NCBI GenBank assembly: GCA_034096865.1
Contig: JAWQFJ010000517.1
Coordinates: forward strand, 1-64,000
Length of the DNA stretch: 64,000 nt
From: Theodoxus fluviatilis
Taxonomy: Eukaryota > Mollusca > Gastropoda > Cycloneritida > Neritidae
Direction of reading: 5' to 3'
How positions within the stretch are numbered: the stretch's first letter is position 1; every line of letters begins with the position of its first letter. The translations under genes were made by a program, and so were the position numbers. The notes under the pieces were generated by a model. It saw nothing but the letters and a program-made list of their open reading frames with translations. It searched no databases and was not told the origin of the DNA. Of this stretch, positions 1-11,647 are shown in pieces.

Positions 1-28
1 TATCCCGTAGTTTAGCTCTTGACTTCAG

Positions 29-351
29 GTGGACACCAAGCTTCCCAGTCATGTCACACCTGGACCACCTGACATTGCCATTGGCCTGCCTAATTACAGG
101 TGTGTTCCTGGGTTGCTGCACCTTGACCTGGGCTCTTGCTTCCCTGTGACCAACCTGGCAGTGCACTCCATCTCCAAGAAGCTGAAGGGGCTGCGCTTCC
201 TCCGTCTGGCCTGGTGCAAGCAGATCTCCGACCTGGGACTGCTGGGGCTGGAGGGGGAGCAGGATCTTACTGGACTGCCTCATGCGGAGCACGGTGACCA
301 TGGGCAGTGTCGCTGCACTCGACAGTACAATTCTGTCACCCCCATCTTCAA
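29..351 (+). CDS. LRR (F-box/LRR-type) protein, internal exon
   Basis: This is the first visible exon of a leucine-rich-repeat gene whose 5' part lies outside the window. Leucine-rich cysteine-containing repeats are visible, for example GLLHLDLGSC and GLRFLRLAWCKQISDLGL, typical of F-box/LRR and AMN1-like proteins. Such proteins usually present substrates to SCF ubiquitin ligases, but no F-box can be seen here. The repeats are followed by a low-complexity linker. The exon ends at AA|GTAGGA (donor at 352), leaving 2 nt that join in frame to the exon at 6220. The acceptor is either after TTCAG at 28 or after TTACAG at 99. I prefer 28 because the frame stays open and gives a plausible repeat start (IGLPNYRC). 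The family is clear; the exact gene is not. Confidence 0.7.
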
Positions 352-439
352 GTAGGAACAGCCGCTTTTTCTCTCAGCTCCCCCCCTAGTGGTCTCTCCT
401 GAGTCTCTCTTGAGTACCGTTCCCGGGCTTGGTCTGGCC

Positions 440-2175
440 TATGAGTCTGACTGCCTTATCCCTGGCTTTGGTATCCTTGCTGTGGTGTCCCAGTTTTGGT
501 GTACCGGCTTGGTGTCTTGCTGTTGTATCCTGCTGTTATGTCCTGCTTTGGTGTCCTGGTTTTGGTGTCCTAGCTTTGGTGCCCTTGTCTGATGTCCTGG
601 CTTTGGTGTCCTAGCTTTGGTACCCTTGTCTGATGACCTGGCTTTGGTGTCCCGGCTTTGGGAGTCCTGCTTTGGTGTCTTGGCATTGGTGTCCTGGCTT
701 TGGCACCCTTGTCTGATGTCCTGGCTTTAGTGACTCAGCTTTGGTGTCCAGGCATTGGTGTCATGGCATTGGCATCCTGGCATTGGTGTCCTGGCATTGG
801 TGACCCAGCTTTGGCGTCCTGGCATTGGTGTCCTGGCTTTGGTGGCCCTGCTTTGGTGTCTTGGCATTGGTGTCCTAGCTTTGGCGCCCTTGTCTGATGT
901 CCTGGCTTTGATGTCCCAGCTTTGGTGTCCTGGCTTTGGTGTCCTGGCTTTGGTGTCCTGGCTTTGGTGGCCCTGCTTTGGTGTCCAGGCATTGGTGTCC
1001 TGCTTTGGCGCCCTTGTCTGATGTCCTGGTTTTGGTGGCCCTGCTTTGATGTCCTTGTCTGATGTCCTGGCTTTGGTGTCCTGGCTCTGGTTCCAGGCAT
1101 TGGTGTCCTGGCTTTGGCGCCCTTGTCTAATGTCCTGGCTTTGGTGTCCTAGCTTTGGTGCCCTTGTCTGATGTCCCGGCTTTGGTATCCTGGCATTGGT
1201 GTCCTGACTTTGGTGTACTGGGTTTGATGGCCCTGCTTTGGTGTCTTGGCATTGGTGTCCTAGCTTTGGCGCCCTTGTCTGATGTCCTGGCTTTGGTGTC
1301 CAGGCAGTGGCGTCCTGGATTTGGTGTCCTAGCTTTGGTGCCCTTGTCTGATGTCCTGGCTTTTTTGTCCCGGCTTTGGTGTCCTGGCTTTGGTGTCCTA
1401 GCTTTGGTGCCCTTGTCTGATGTTCTGGCTTTTTTGTCGTGGCATTGGTGTCTTGGCTTTGATGCCCATTGTCTGAGGTCCTGGCTTTTTTGTCCCAGCT
1501 TTGGTGTCCTGGCTTTGGTGTCCTAGCTTTGGTGCCCTTGTCTGATGTCCTGGCTTTTTTGTCGTGGCATTGGTGTCTTGGCTTTGATGCCCATTGTCTG
1601 AGGTCCTGGCTTTGGTGTCCCAGCTTTGGTGTCCTTGTCTGATGTCCTGGCTTTGGTGTCCCAGCTTTGGTGTCTTGGCATTGGTGTCCCAGCTTTGATG
1701 CCCTTGTCTGATGTCCTGGCTTTGTTGTCCCAGCTTTGGTGTCCCAGCTTTGGTGTCCTGGTTTCGGTGTTCTGGCTTTGGTGCCCTTGTCTGATGTCCT
1801 GGCTTTTGTGGCCTTGGTTTGGTGTCCTGGCATTGGTGTCCTGTCATTGGTGTCCTGGCTTTGGTGTTTTGGCTTTGATGCCCTTGTCTGATGTCCTGGC
1901 TTTGGTGTTCCGGCTTTGATGCCCTTTTCTGATGTCCTGGCTTTGGTGTCCCAGCTTTGGTGTCCTTGTCTGATGTCCTGGCTTTGGTGTCCCAGCTTTG
2001 GTGTCTTGGCATTGGTGTCTTGGCTTTGATGCCCATGTCTGATGTCCTTTCTTTGGTGTCCTGGCTTTGGTGTCCTGGCTTTGGTGTCCTGGCTTTGGTG
2101 TCCTGGCTTTGGTGTTCCTCTTTGGTGTCCTGGCATTGGTGTCCTGGCTTTTGGTGTAACGGCTTTGGTGCCTAG
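440..2175. repeat. 14-bp minisatellite (CTTTGGTGTCCTGG)n, degenerate
   Basis: About 1.7 kb of imperfect 14-bp units (CTTTGGTGTCCTGG), with variants such as GCATTGGTGTCC and a recurring GCCCTTGTCTGATGTCC block. The array has a loose higher-order pattern. It lies in the LRR gene intron just after the exon ending at 351. Long open frames on both strands, including a 469-codon one on the - strand, result from the repeat and are not called as genes. Confidence 0.9.
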
Positions 2176-2486
2176 GCTGTTGCTACTTTGACATATGGTA
2201 TACTCTTCTCATGGCTTTAATTGGGTCTCTGGGATGTAACATTTTCTCCTTGATTTCTCAGCTTGGTTTCTCAAAGTACTCACCATTCTGTATTCAAATT
2301 GACAAATTTATATAGAACCTCTTTTTTACATTTTATACTTACTCTTGTTGAGATTCTCACCAGATGACACAGTAATATTTAGTCAGCTGGCCTTTTTTAA
2401 AAAGTAGTGTTTTTCTTTGTTTGGCATTTTAGATGGCTGAATATTTTAATATTGATTTATTTGGATCATCCTTGACCCTTCTTTTT

Positions 2487-3350
2487 TGACTCACATGCGA
2501 AGCAAAAGTGAGTCTATGTACTGAGCCGTGTCGTCCGTCCGTCCGTCCGGGCGTCCGTCCGGGCGTCCGGGCGTCCGTAAAAAACTTAAACGTTGGATTT
2601 TTCTCGGAGACTATTAAGTCTATCAACACCAAATGTGGCATGATGGTGTATGATGACAAGGCCTCAAAAAACATACATAGTGACTTGACCTTGCTTCAAG
2701 GTCAAGGTCACAGGAGCCATAAATGTGGTCTCAAAAACAGTCATTTTTCACATTTTCCCAATTTTCTCCCACGTTATTGAGAATGGCGACCTTAGCTACA
2801 AATGGTATATAGGTCAAAGCAAGCCCTATCTTTTGATACCAGTTTGGTTGACCTTGCTTCAAGGTCAAGGTCACAGGAGCTCTTCAAAGTTGGATTGTAT
2901 ACATATTTTGAAGTGACCTTGACCCTGAACTATGGAAGATAACTGTTTCAAACTTAATAATTATGTGGGGCACATGTTATACTTTCATCATGAGACACAT
3001 TTGTTCACATATCATCAAGGTCAAGGTCACTTTGACCCTTATGAAATGTGACCAAAATGGGGTAGTGAACCACTAAAAGTGACCATATCTCATGGTAGAA
3101 AGTGCCAATAAGCACCATTGTGCTTCCTATGTCTTGAATTAACAGCTTTGTGTTGCATGACCTTGGATGACCTTGACCTTGGGTCAAGGTCACATGTATT
3201 TTGGTAGGAAAAATGTGTAAAGCATTTCTTTGTGTATGATGTCATTGGTAGGTTTAGTTGTTTGACCTTGACCTTGAAGGTCACCTGAAGGTCAAGGTCA
3301 AATAAAGGTCAAGGTCAAGCATGTGAGTCGTATGGGCTTTGCCCTTCTTG
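2487..3350 (+). mobile_element. Dispersed element rich in AGGTCA half-sites, copy 1
   Basis: An 860-bp unit runs from TGACTCACATGCGAAGC to CATGTGAGTCGTATGGGC plus TTTGCCCTTCTTG. A near-identical full copy lies inverted at 38817-39664 and a 300-bp deleted copy at 6914-7216. The ends share a short inverted GACTCACATG. An internal CGTCCGTCC(GGG) tract varies in copy number. About 20 AGGTCA/TGACCT hexamers occur, many as TCAAGGTCA. I see no real coding region, and the transposition mechanism is unknown. Confidence 0.8.
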
Positions 3351-4331
3351 TTACTGATTATTTTGATTCTCATGTAATTCATAAAAATATGGTTTTTTAT
3401 TTTGCCTGCCACTCTGCCTTTCCCAAATGGCTTCATGGCTGACTCGTCATTCATTCTTGATTCAGCCTGCACAGTTTGAACCTTTCCTCTGTCTTACTTT
3501 GACTGACTTGGATTCCCCTTCTGCGACTCTCTGTGTTGTCCTTGGTGTGTTGAGCTGATCTTGAGCATTTTCTTACTGTCTAGTCTGATAACTTTACATT
3601 CTGTCCTAATGTAATTCAATCTGCTTTGCACCCTCCGTCTAGCTTACATATGTTCATGTTGACTCATTATTCAGTTCTTAGTGTGAGGAGTTCATCCTCC
3701 CTCTTTCCCAACCGGCCTCTCAGATGACTGAATCGTCTGCGCTTTTAATCAGAGCAGATCCTATGGAATTTTCTCTCAGCTTGGATTATCTGATGACTCA
3801 TCACTCTGCTGTTTCACATTTCCTGTGGTCTTCACCTCCTTCTCAAATGACCCAACAGTCTGTGCTGTGTGTGCCTCCTGGATGTTCGCCTGACCCAGAT
3901 TCTCAGTCCATGACTCATTCCTTCATGCTTGACTCGTCCTGCACCTATCTCCATGAAGCTTCTCAGGTACCTCTTCATTCTTCATTTCATGTGAGCTTGT
4001 TTGGAGCTTTGATTCTTGGTGACTCATCATCATTTTGCTCTTTGATCAGGCTGGTATTTCTTAGCTTGTCCTGGGCCAGAAAGCTTTGCTGGTTAGTTTT
4101 TCTTACAAGTTACATTTGTCCGCTGCCTTAAATTAAGGAATGCATCTCGGGTTCTCCCTTCACACGAAGCAATTGGCTCTCAGACTACTCTGTTTCTCAT
4201 GTTCGCTCATCGGCGGCCTGCTTTTGTGTTAGATTGGGAGATTTGGCTGCATAGCTTCCTCTTCATCATTTAGTTCACCCATAGAGTATCTTCCTGTCCC
4301 TATGTCCCCTAGTAGCCTCTGCCCTGCCTGC
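3351..4331. other. Intron, no gene seen
   Basis: Intronic sequence of the LRR gene. It contains faint, diverged repeats of a GACTCATCATTC / CTGATTC type and an open frame of 135 codons at 3724-4131 with no recognisable domain. I see no splice-supported exon or RNA gene here. Confidence 0.5.
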
Positions 4332-4475
4332 CCTGGCTGAGCTACTGGAGCAGGCCCTGGCTGAGCTACTGGAGCAGGCCCTGGCTGAGCTACTGGAGCA
4401 GGCCCTGGCTGAGCTACTGGAGCAGGCCCAGAAAGCCCAGCAGCCAGGGGCTCCAGCTGATGAGTGGGCATCAAG
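4332..4475. repeat. 24-bp tandem repeat, four units, plus dispersed flank
   Basis: Four copies of a 24-bp unit (CTGGCTGAGCTACTGGAGCA plus GGCC) are followed by AAAGCCCAGCAGCCAGGGG. The same block occurs once, inverted, at about 41988-42055 inside an IPO4 intron, so this is a piece of a dispersed repeat whose middle has been amplified here. Confidence 0.8.
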
Positions 4476-5046
4476 TAGTTCCGGCCTAATGCTACACTTG
4501 CGTGCTTCCTCCATCACTGTCACTTACAAATGTTTTGGTTTCTGTGGCTGTGATGACAGACTGAATTTGCTGGATCCCTGTATATCTGAGAAGTTGTGTC
4601 TGTCTGTCTGTCTACTGGGATACATTGTCAGAGAGTGGTTTGCCTTTGGCAACCCTGCGCTGCAGGGAGGTAATTCATCACCTGCCCATTTGCTCTTACT
4701 CTTGCACGACTCTGAAGGTCCTGTAAGTCATTCATGTGTTTCATTCCCCAGTCCTGTAAGAATTATGCAATTTGTAGAAAAAAATCAGTCAAGTAACAGC
4801 CACTTGAGCTGGGCGGCTATGGGCGGTACAGGATTGAGCAGGGTGGGCGGTAATGGGTGGTACAGGATCTTAAGAGTTAATATGATTTCATGTTGGTGCC
4901 TCAAGAAAAATATCATGAAGTGCTGCATAGCCATTGGCTGTCACTGTTCCCAACATTCATTCTCCTAGCCACTACTCCTAACCTCCATCCACAAATACCC
5001 CATCCCCTGTGACTCAGTTCTTGGTGCCTTTGCTCTGCTTCTTCGT
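4476..5046. other. Intron, no gene seen
   Basis: LRR-gene intron. A short duplication GGGCGGTACAGGAT / GGGTGGTACAGGAT occurs at about 4823-4868. An open frame of 159 codons overlaps it but lacks any family signature. Confidence 0.45.
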
Positions 5047-5741
5047 CCCCCCCCCCCCCCCCCCCCTCCCCCCCTTCCTTCTCTCGCCTCCATAACCTTT
5101 CCACCCCTCATCCACAGACATCCCCCACCCTCATCTTTCGCCCTCATCCCCCGCCCTCATCTCCCACCCTCATCCCCCGCCCTCATTCCCCACCCTCATC
5201 CCCCACCCTCATCCCCCACCCTCATCCCCCACCCTCATCCCCCACCCCATCCCCACCCTCATCCCCCACCCTCATCCCCCACCCTCATCCCCCACCCTCA
5301 TCCCCCACCCTCATCCCCCGCCCTCATCCCCCGCCCTCATCCCCCGCCCTCATCCCCCGCCCTCATCCCCCGCCCTCATCCCCCGCCCTCATCCCCCGCC
5401 CTCATCCCCCGCCCTCATCCCCCGCCCTCATCCCCCGCCCTCATCCCCCACCCTCATCCCCCACCCTCATTCCCCACCCTCATCCCCCACCCTCATCCCC
5501 CGCCCTCATCCCCCGCCCTCATCCCCCATCCTCATCCCCCACCCTCATCCCCCACCCTCATCCCCCACCCTCATCCCCCACCCTCATCCCCCACCCTCAT
5601 CCCCCACCCTCATCCCCCACCCTCACCCCCCACCCTCATCCCCCACCCTCATCCCCCACCCTCATCCCCCACCCTCATCCCCCACCCTCATCCCCCACCC
5701 TCATCCCCCACCCTCATCCCCCACCCTCATCCCCCAAGCTC
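5047..5741. repeat. Poly-C tract followed by 13-bp minisatellite (CCCTCATCCCCCA)n
   Basis: A 20-nt C run at 5047-5066 precedes about 48 nearly perfect 13-bp units of CCCTCATCCCCC(A/G). The A/G variants are clustered: a run of CCCCCG units lies at about 5310-5440 between runs of CCCCCA units, suggesting local homogenisation. The strand is extremely asymmetric (C-rich / G-rich). Confidence 0.95.
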
Positions 5742-5744
5742 CCT

Positions 5745-6219
5745 AACCAAGGCCCTCCCTAACTCAGACAGTGTAAGAAGATCCACTCAGGGGACTTAAT
5801 AATGTGAGAGTAAAATGTGTTTTGCCCTTGAGTTGGTTGTGATGGGACTCTTGGGCAGGCTTGAATGATGATATTTACAATAACTACAGTGATGGTGATA
5901 AAGAAGATTTACAACAACTATGGCAGCCATGGTATTGAGGAGGAGGAGGATATGATGAGAATGCGGATGTAATTGTAATTGTGTGACATGAATATAAGCA
6001 ACCATTTAAAGTAATTTCAGTAATATGAATAGATGGTGATGTCTAATGACAAATTGTTATTATCATCCCAAATTATTCTCCCCTTATTTCTTCACTTAGC
6101 CTCTTGTGTTCAACTTGTTGACAGAGGACTAGGTGTAAGGTCAGGCCATTTTGGCCTGGAAAGTTTTCCAACAGAATCTGCATTCTCCTTCATGACTCTC
6201 TCCTGGCCTGCTCCCACAG
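5745..6219. other. Intron 3' part, no gene seen
   Basis: The last part of the LRR-gene intron, ending in a good polypyrimidine tract and CCCACAG acceptor at 6219. A GATGATG/GAGGAGG-rich stretch occurs at about 5860-5960. Nothing else is recognisable. Confidence 0.5.
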
Positions 6220-6546
6220 AAAGCCAGCAGGAAGCAGCAAGGACAAGAAACTGCTCACAGCCAGTGACGTGGAATCGCTCCTGGCCACACTGCCAGACAT
6301 CTACCGCCTCAGCAACCTGGCACGGCTGCGCACCCTGGACCTGTCTTCGTGTCCCAAGCTGACAGACCTGGGGCTGCGAGAGGGCATCCGCTTTGTGGAG
6401 CTGCAGCGTCTGCTGCTGAACAGTGTCTACGGCATCACTGATGCAGGCCTCATCGCCATTGCCCAGAGCAACCCCAGTCTGGAGGAGGTGCAGCTGCAGC
6501 AGTGTGCCAACCTCACCGACGCCAGCATCCGCGTCCTGGTGGAAAA
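6220..6546 (+). CDS. LRR (F-box/LRR-type) protein, penultimate exon
   Basis: The exon encodes about 108 residues. A Lys-rich linker is followed by KLLTASDVESLLATL and then tandem cysteine-containing LRRs: ARLRTLDLSSCPKLTDLGL, ELQRLLLNSVYGITDAGL, and SLEEVQLQQCANLTDASI. The acceptor is CTCCCACAG at 6219. The donor is GGAAAA|GTGAGT, leaving 2 nt completed by the G at 7509. Phases with both neighbouring exons agree, which is strong support for the model. GC and codon content (CTG, CTC, GCC rich) are clearly higher than in the surrounding intron. Confidence 0.88.
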
Positions 6547-6825
6547 GTGAGTGGGATGGAGTTGGGTGGAGGTGGGAAGGCGATGAGGAAGAGTGAGGTG
6601 GGATGGGTGGGGTGGGTGGGTAGAAATGCTGATTTTGCCATTTATGGATTAGGTAACTGTGCTGATGGTGTGTGTGTGTGAGTGTTATGATAGTTGCATG
6701 GGTGAGTGATGGGGAAAGAAAGAGTATGTTTTGTGTGTGAGGGGAGTGGATAGGGGTAGTGGTGGTTTAATTATGTTGGCCTGGTTTTTTTCTTTGCTGG
6801 TTTTATATTGCTTTTTCTATATGAC

Positions 6826-6827
<2 letters not shown>

Positions 6828-6898
<71 letters not shown>

Positions 6899-6901
6899 TT
6901 G
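6828..6901. repeat. (GT)n microsatellite
   Basis: About 37 GT dinucleotides with two TT interruptions near the end. It directly precedes a truncated copy of the AGGTCA-rich element. Confidence 0.95.
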
Positions 6902-6913
6902 TGATTTCCTTTT

Positions 6914-7216
6914 TGACTCACATGCGAAGCAAAATTGAGTCTATGTACTCACCCGTGTCGTCCGTCCGGGCGTCTGGGCATCCGGGCGTCTGGGCGTCCT
7001 GTCGTCCGTAAAAAACTTTAACGTTGGATTTTTCTTGGAGACTATTAAGTCTATCAACACCCAATTTGGCATGATGGTGTATGATGACAAGGCGTCAAAA
7101 AACATACATAGTGACATGACCTTGCTTCAACGTCAAGTTCACAGGGGCCGTAAATGTTTAAAAAACAGCCATTTTTCACATCCTCTCAGCATGTGAGTCG
7201 TGTGGGCTTTGCCCCT
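6914..7216 (+). mobile_element. Dispersed AGGTCA-type element, internally deleted copy
   Basis: It has the same left end (TGACTCACATGCGAAGC), CGTCC-rich tract and right end (CATGTGAGTCGTGTGGGC) as copy 1 at 2487-3350. About 560 bp of the middle is missing, which removes nearly all the AGGTCA half-sites. Confidence 0.8.
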
Positions 7217-7508
7217 TTCCCCCCCTTTGTTTGGTTAAGCTTGTGTTAATATTAATCAAAATCTGAAAGTTGAACAAATGCAAATATGACTGTAACATCA
7301 TCTTCTAACCACTCTGTACTTTGTGGCTTTCACTGTTGATGTGCTCTGTTGCAAAATGCTTCAGGCAGAAACTGGGAAAATAAAAAGGAATTTGCCATTG
7401 AAACTAGAATAGAACCAAAGACTGTTGACTCAAGTTTGAAAACCACTGTTGAAAATGTATCATCTGTTGGTATCTATTGCAAACAACAACCCCTTTCCTT
7501 CTCTGTAG

Positions 7509-7716
7509 GTGTCCGCGTCTGACCTGTCTTGACCTGTCCAGCTGTGACCGGTTGACCGACAAGAGCCTGCAGCACATCCAAGTCAACTGCCGACGACTGC
7601 GACACCTGGACGTCAGCTTCTGCAGCGGTCTGACGATGTCTGCCATCGAGTACTTAGAGGCCAACCTCAAGTCCCTCAAGTCAGTGCAGAAACGCAATGT
7701 GGGCGACAACATCTAA
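7509..7716 (+). CDS. LRR (F-box/LRR-type) protein, last exon
   Basis: The terminal exon reads CPRLTCLDLSSCDRLTDKSL and then RRLRHLDVSFCSGLTMSAIE, with the stop TAA at 7714-7716. The acceptor is a pyrimidine-rich TTCTCTGTAG at 7508. The single leading G completes the codon begun at 6545. The last LRR is followed by a short basic tail (VQKRNVGDNI). The C-terminal layout, with LRRs running nearly to the stop, fits FBXL/LRRC29/AMN1-like proteins. The gene converges on IPO4, whose stop is at 16861. Confidence 0.88.
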
Positions 7717-9431
7717 CCTGGGCAGTCTCTAGGCAGAGGAGCTGAGGAAGGGGCTGATGGGATGGAGAAAAGGCATAGCTAGGACGGATGTGAATAGAGA
7801 AATAGTTACCATTGAGCCAGTTGCTTGTGTCTTGTAGACAATTGCAACAAGATCCAGTGTGAAATTAGATGGTAGCCATTTAATTTGTAGTGATATCTGG
7901 TCAGTAGTGGCTCAATGTCTCATAGTTGCTTGAACTGGAGGAATGATTATATTACTGATGCTTTTGGGGGGCTTGAATACATTGTAAGTTGAAAAGAGAG
8001 ATCGTATAAAATGAGTATTTATAGTAGGGACATGCTTTGGTTGATAGCAAGACTGTTGGATGATAGTGCTTTTAGCTTGGATTGATCTGAGTTGGATATA
8101 GAGGTGTTTGTATGATGAAAATGTTCATGATGATATCTTGAATAAATGGAGAGAGGTGAACTCATTTGGAACTCACGCTAAGTGTGATGAAGCTTTCAGT
8201 ACAGAAATGTTCTTGCCTTGAATGTTATGTGGCACAGAGGCTCTGGAATGGGCAGGTATGAAAAAAGGTGTGTGATGTAACTACAATCATAGTATTGTGG
8301 TAATTATGGAATGGACTGACGTGGCTCTGATTGTCAAAGGTACATGAAATGTAAGGCAGGATCTTCAACAGGTTCTGAATGCAGAGAGATATTTTTTGGA
8401 ATGTTTGCAGTGATAAGGACAGTTCTGTCATGTGGTAGTGGATCAGTGAAAAAAGGTTGTGCAACAATCAATTTGATAGATAAGGATGTGTAGTTGATTA
8501 ACTTTCAAATATTGTATTTAAAGACATGTATGCAGTGATGCTCTGACATTTTGAGTTTTTAAAAAGACAAACTGCCAACTTCTGTAGTTAAAGATGGTGC
8601 ACAATATTTTTGCTGATATGTCAATCATGGGCTATAGTTTTGTAAATAACTCTTGAGAGACTTCATCATAAAAGTTATTAACAAAAAAAAATATATTTTG
8701 AACACCTCCTGAGCAGTTTGTTACATGTATGTTTAAGTTTGTCTCTTTTCTGTGATATTCTAATATATTTTGAGTTATATTCACAATGAAATCTTACTGC
8801 ATGTGTGCTCCCTGCAATAATATATTCTATATAATTTGAGCATTATTCCAGTGGCCCAAAATTTCCTCTTCATTTTCCTGTGTTGTTTTATGTTATATCT
8901 GACGGAATTTTTGAATAACAATGTGTGGTGTTAATACTTCAAGTAGCTTTTTCATGTTATCCCTACTTCAAACAAATCTTTTCTTTTTTCCCCAACTGCT
9001 TTGTGGCACACATATGACAGAGTGATAACCACAGACATGTTGTACAAGGCATGGAACATATCCAGCTTGTTGCAGATGTTTCATGCATCTTTCTGAATGT
9101 ACAATATTCAATGAGAAGCATACTGTGATTGATCATATCAGGTAGTAATGTTTTCTTTTTAATGTTCCTGACTTTTTGCTTGGCTTTCTTATGTGATTAT
9201 GTTTTCTCTATTTCTCTCAGAACTCTGTGTGATGGTAAATTCCAAAGGAGGCATTTTTTGAAGGACTGTGATTTTGAAACTTTACTTTTGGCAACTGGTA
9301 GTATTTTTTTTTGGTGTTAGCCTACTTGATGGCAAGTTACGCTGATGTTGTAGTTGATAAAATCAACTTTAACTTTACCTACTAATTTGCATATCATTAT
9401 TGCTCTGAGTATGATTCATAATGCATGACAT
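7717..9431 (+). other. Probable 3' UTR and downstream sequence of the LRR gene
   Basis: AT-rich non-coding DNA after the stop codon. A possible polyadenylation signal AATAAA lies at 8141-8146 and another at 9914-9919; the true 3' end cannot be fixed from sequence. No other gene is seen. Confidence 0.5.
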
Positions 9432-9655
9432 ATGCTGAAGCAGATGTATATTTTGTTATTGCCTGATGTATGCTGAAGCAGATGAATATTTAGTTATTGC
9501 CTGATGTATGCTGAAGCAGATGAATATTTAGTTATTGCCTGATGTATGCTGAAGCAGATGAATATTTAGTTATTGCCTGATGTATGCTGAAGCAGATGCA
9601 TATTTAGTTATTGCCTGATGTATGCTGAAGCAGATGCATATTTAGTTATTGCCTG
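9432..9655. repeat. 38-bp tandem repeat, about six units
   Basis: Units of GCCTGATGTATGCTGAAGCA followed by GATGAATATTTAGTTATT, 38 bp long. The first copies are more diverged and the middle ones identical. It lies in the intergenic space between the convergent genes. Confidence 0.92.
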
Positions 9656-11615
9656 ATCTCAAATTGTAACATATCCAGCTCGTGTTTGATCGGATACTCT
9701 CAAGATCATGTTGGTTGTGGTTTTTGTAATATTAGTCAGGTAACCAGGACTTTCTGTCTGACTTTGAGTTGTCTGTTTGAATTTGCAATGTAAGTTCTGC
9801 TCACCACATGTTTCATTGGATTTTAGGGTTTAAATAATTTTGCTGTCAACGAAAGATATGATGCACTCTCCAGTTAGAAAGAGAAGTTATACAAAACAAA
9901 TCAATGTATGCAAAATAAACTAAACCTGCTGTAATTTTTGGAAAGCACCCAAAACTTCAATCGGTCAGTAATGTGAAATCATCTGTATTTGTCTACTTTT
10001 GTTGTTTTTTTTTGGTTGTTTTTTGTGTGTGCATATCTTAGCACTTCTCATGACAAAATGTATGTGTAATATGTGAGGGAAATGTTTCTCCTGGCAGTTG
10101 GTGAGCTGATGTGTTGTGTGTTACAATATTGGACACAGGTGTTAACATTACTTCATGTTGGAGACTATTGTTTGCTTTAGTGCGGGAGTGCTACATTAGC
10201 CTGAAAGCCTACTGCACCTTTGTGCTGTGCGATGTGAGGAGGAACTGTGATGGAGTTGCAGATCTATGCAGTGCAGGTTGTTTTGACTTAAGGCTCTCCC
10301 ACCACTGTCTTTCAGAGGGGTCAGCACCATTCCGCAGTTGTTCGGTACTCTGTCCAGTGTGATAGGTTGATTGAAGAAGATTGTACAGAGCATTATACTT
10401 CTTGCACTTGTGGGAATATTTGTAGGGAGTGCAAACTGCTTTATCACAATGGTTCAGAGAAGAGTACACTTTTGAATTCATTAATATTTTTGTTTGAGAA
10501 TGTCATAATTTATTGATATCTTGATATGCAAGTGATCTATCTGCAAATGCACATTATGTACACGCAGGCTGGGTTCCTGTTGGAAAAGAAAGGTGAGCAA
10601 CATTCCATGCCAGGTATGGCTGGGCATGTAAGAGCACTTGAGGTCAGGGAGCACATCAGTGTAGGTCATCTGTCAGACATGGCTTGTAACAGGAAGGAAG
10701 AACTGGAGGCTAGACTGGAAAACATGACAAAGTCTGAGGGGCCATTGTTTGTGTCTGGTTTTGCTTGCACTTCAACACAGATTTCTGCTCCCTGTGGATC
10801 AGGTCAGTATCCATTCCAAAATAATTGATTCTCAGGGTATGCCATCACCTCCACAGAAAATGTGCTGACCAAACTGGTTAAAGGCATAATTTATTGATTC
10901 ACCTCCAGTAGCATGTCAACTATTGCAAACCACTTGTTGCCCAAGAAATGACCACACACGCACTTGCATAGCCAGCATTGACTCCATAATTAATATCTAT
11001 GAAACAACAGTGTGCGCCAGTCTGTGTTGAGGATCAAAAAGTTTTTTACTAAGATACTTTGTGATTTTATATTGTTTGTCATGTCCTTTCATTATAAGCT
11101 CATTCAAACCTTTTTTTCTTTTCCTGGATCATCTGCTCAAGCTATGACTGGCAGTTCGGTCAGACTTTGTCTTTGTTGCATCCAGTGGCTTTTGTCTGTG
11201 TGTGTGTTTGTTGTTTTCCCCAAGTGTGTTTTGTCTTTTGTGGTAGACTTAGTCTAGTTTTTTTTCTGTTTAAAGATCATCTGCTCAAGCTACAGCAGGC
11301 AGTTTGATCCGACCTTGTGTTTTGTCGTGTCGTGTTGTGGTATGTTGTGTTTTTTGATGTGTTGTGTTGGATTGTGTCGGTGATGTGTTGTGTTGGATTG
11401 TGTCGGTGATGTGTTGTGTTGGATTGTGTTCTCCTCTCCTCTGATCTCATCTGGTCTCGTGTCCTCTTGTTTCGTCTTGTTGTCTTGCCTTGTGATCCAT
11501 GGAAACACCATTTGTGGACTTGCTTGTCATTCCAATCTCCATTGAATCTAAATCTTTCACTGCATCCACCAATCGTGTTCATAAGCATGGCACAGTGTGC
11601 TCTTAGTCCCAGTGA

Positions 11616-11617
<2 letters not shown>
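9656..11617. other. Intergenic, no gene seen
   Basis: AT-rich intergenic sequence. A 28-bp GTGTTGTGTTGGATTGTGTC-type repeat (three units) occurs at about 11345-11430. Short open frames at 10111-10828 show no family signature. Confidence 0.45.

Positions 11618-11646
<29 letters not shown>
11618..11646. repeat. Poly-C tract (29 nt)
   Basis: An uninterrupted run of C, one of about a dozen long C/G homopolymers in the window. Confidence 0.95.

Positions 11647-11647
<1 letters not shown>

Noticed and set aside
727..2136. 469-codon - strand ORF rich in GHQSQDTKA motifs
   Set aside because: It is the translation of the 14-bp minisatellite. Codon content follows the repeat and other frames are open too.
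3724..4131. 135-codon + strand ORF
   Set aside because: No domain, no splice support, low-complexity Ser/Leu content, and located within the LRR-gene intron.
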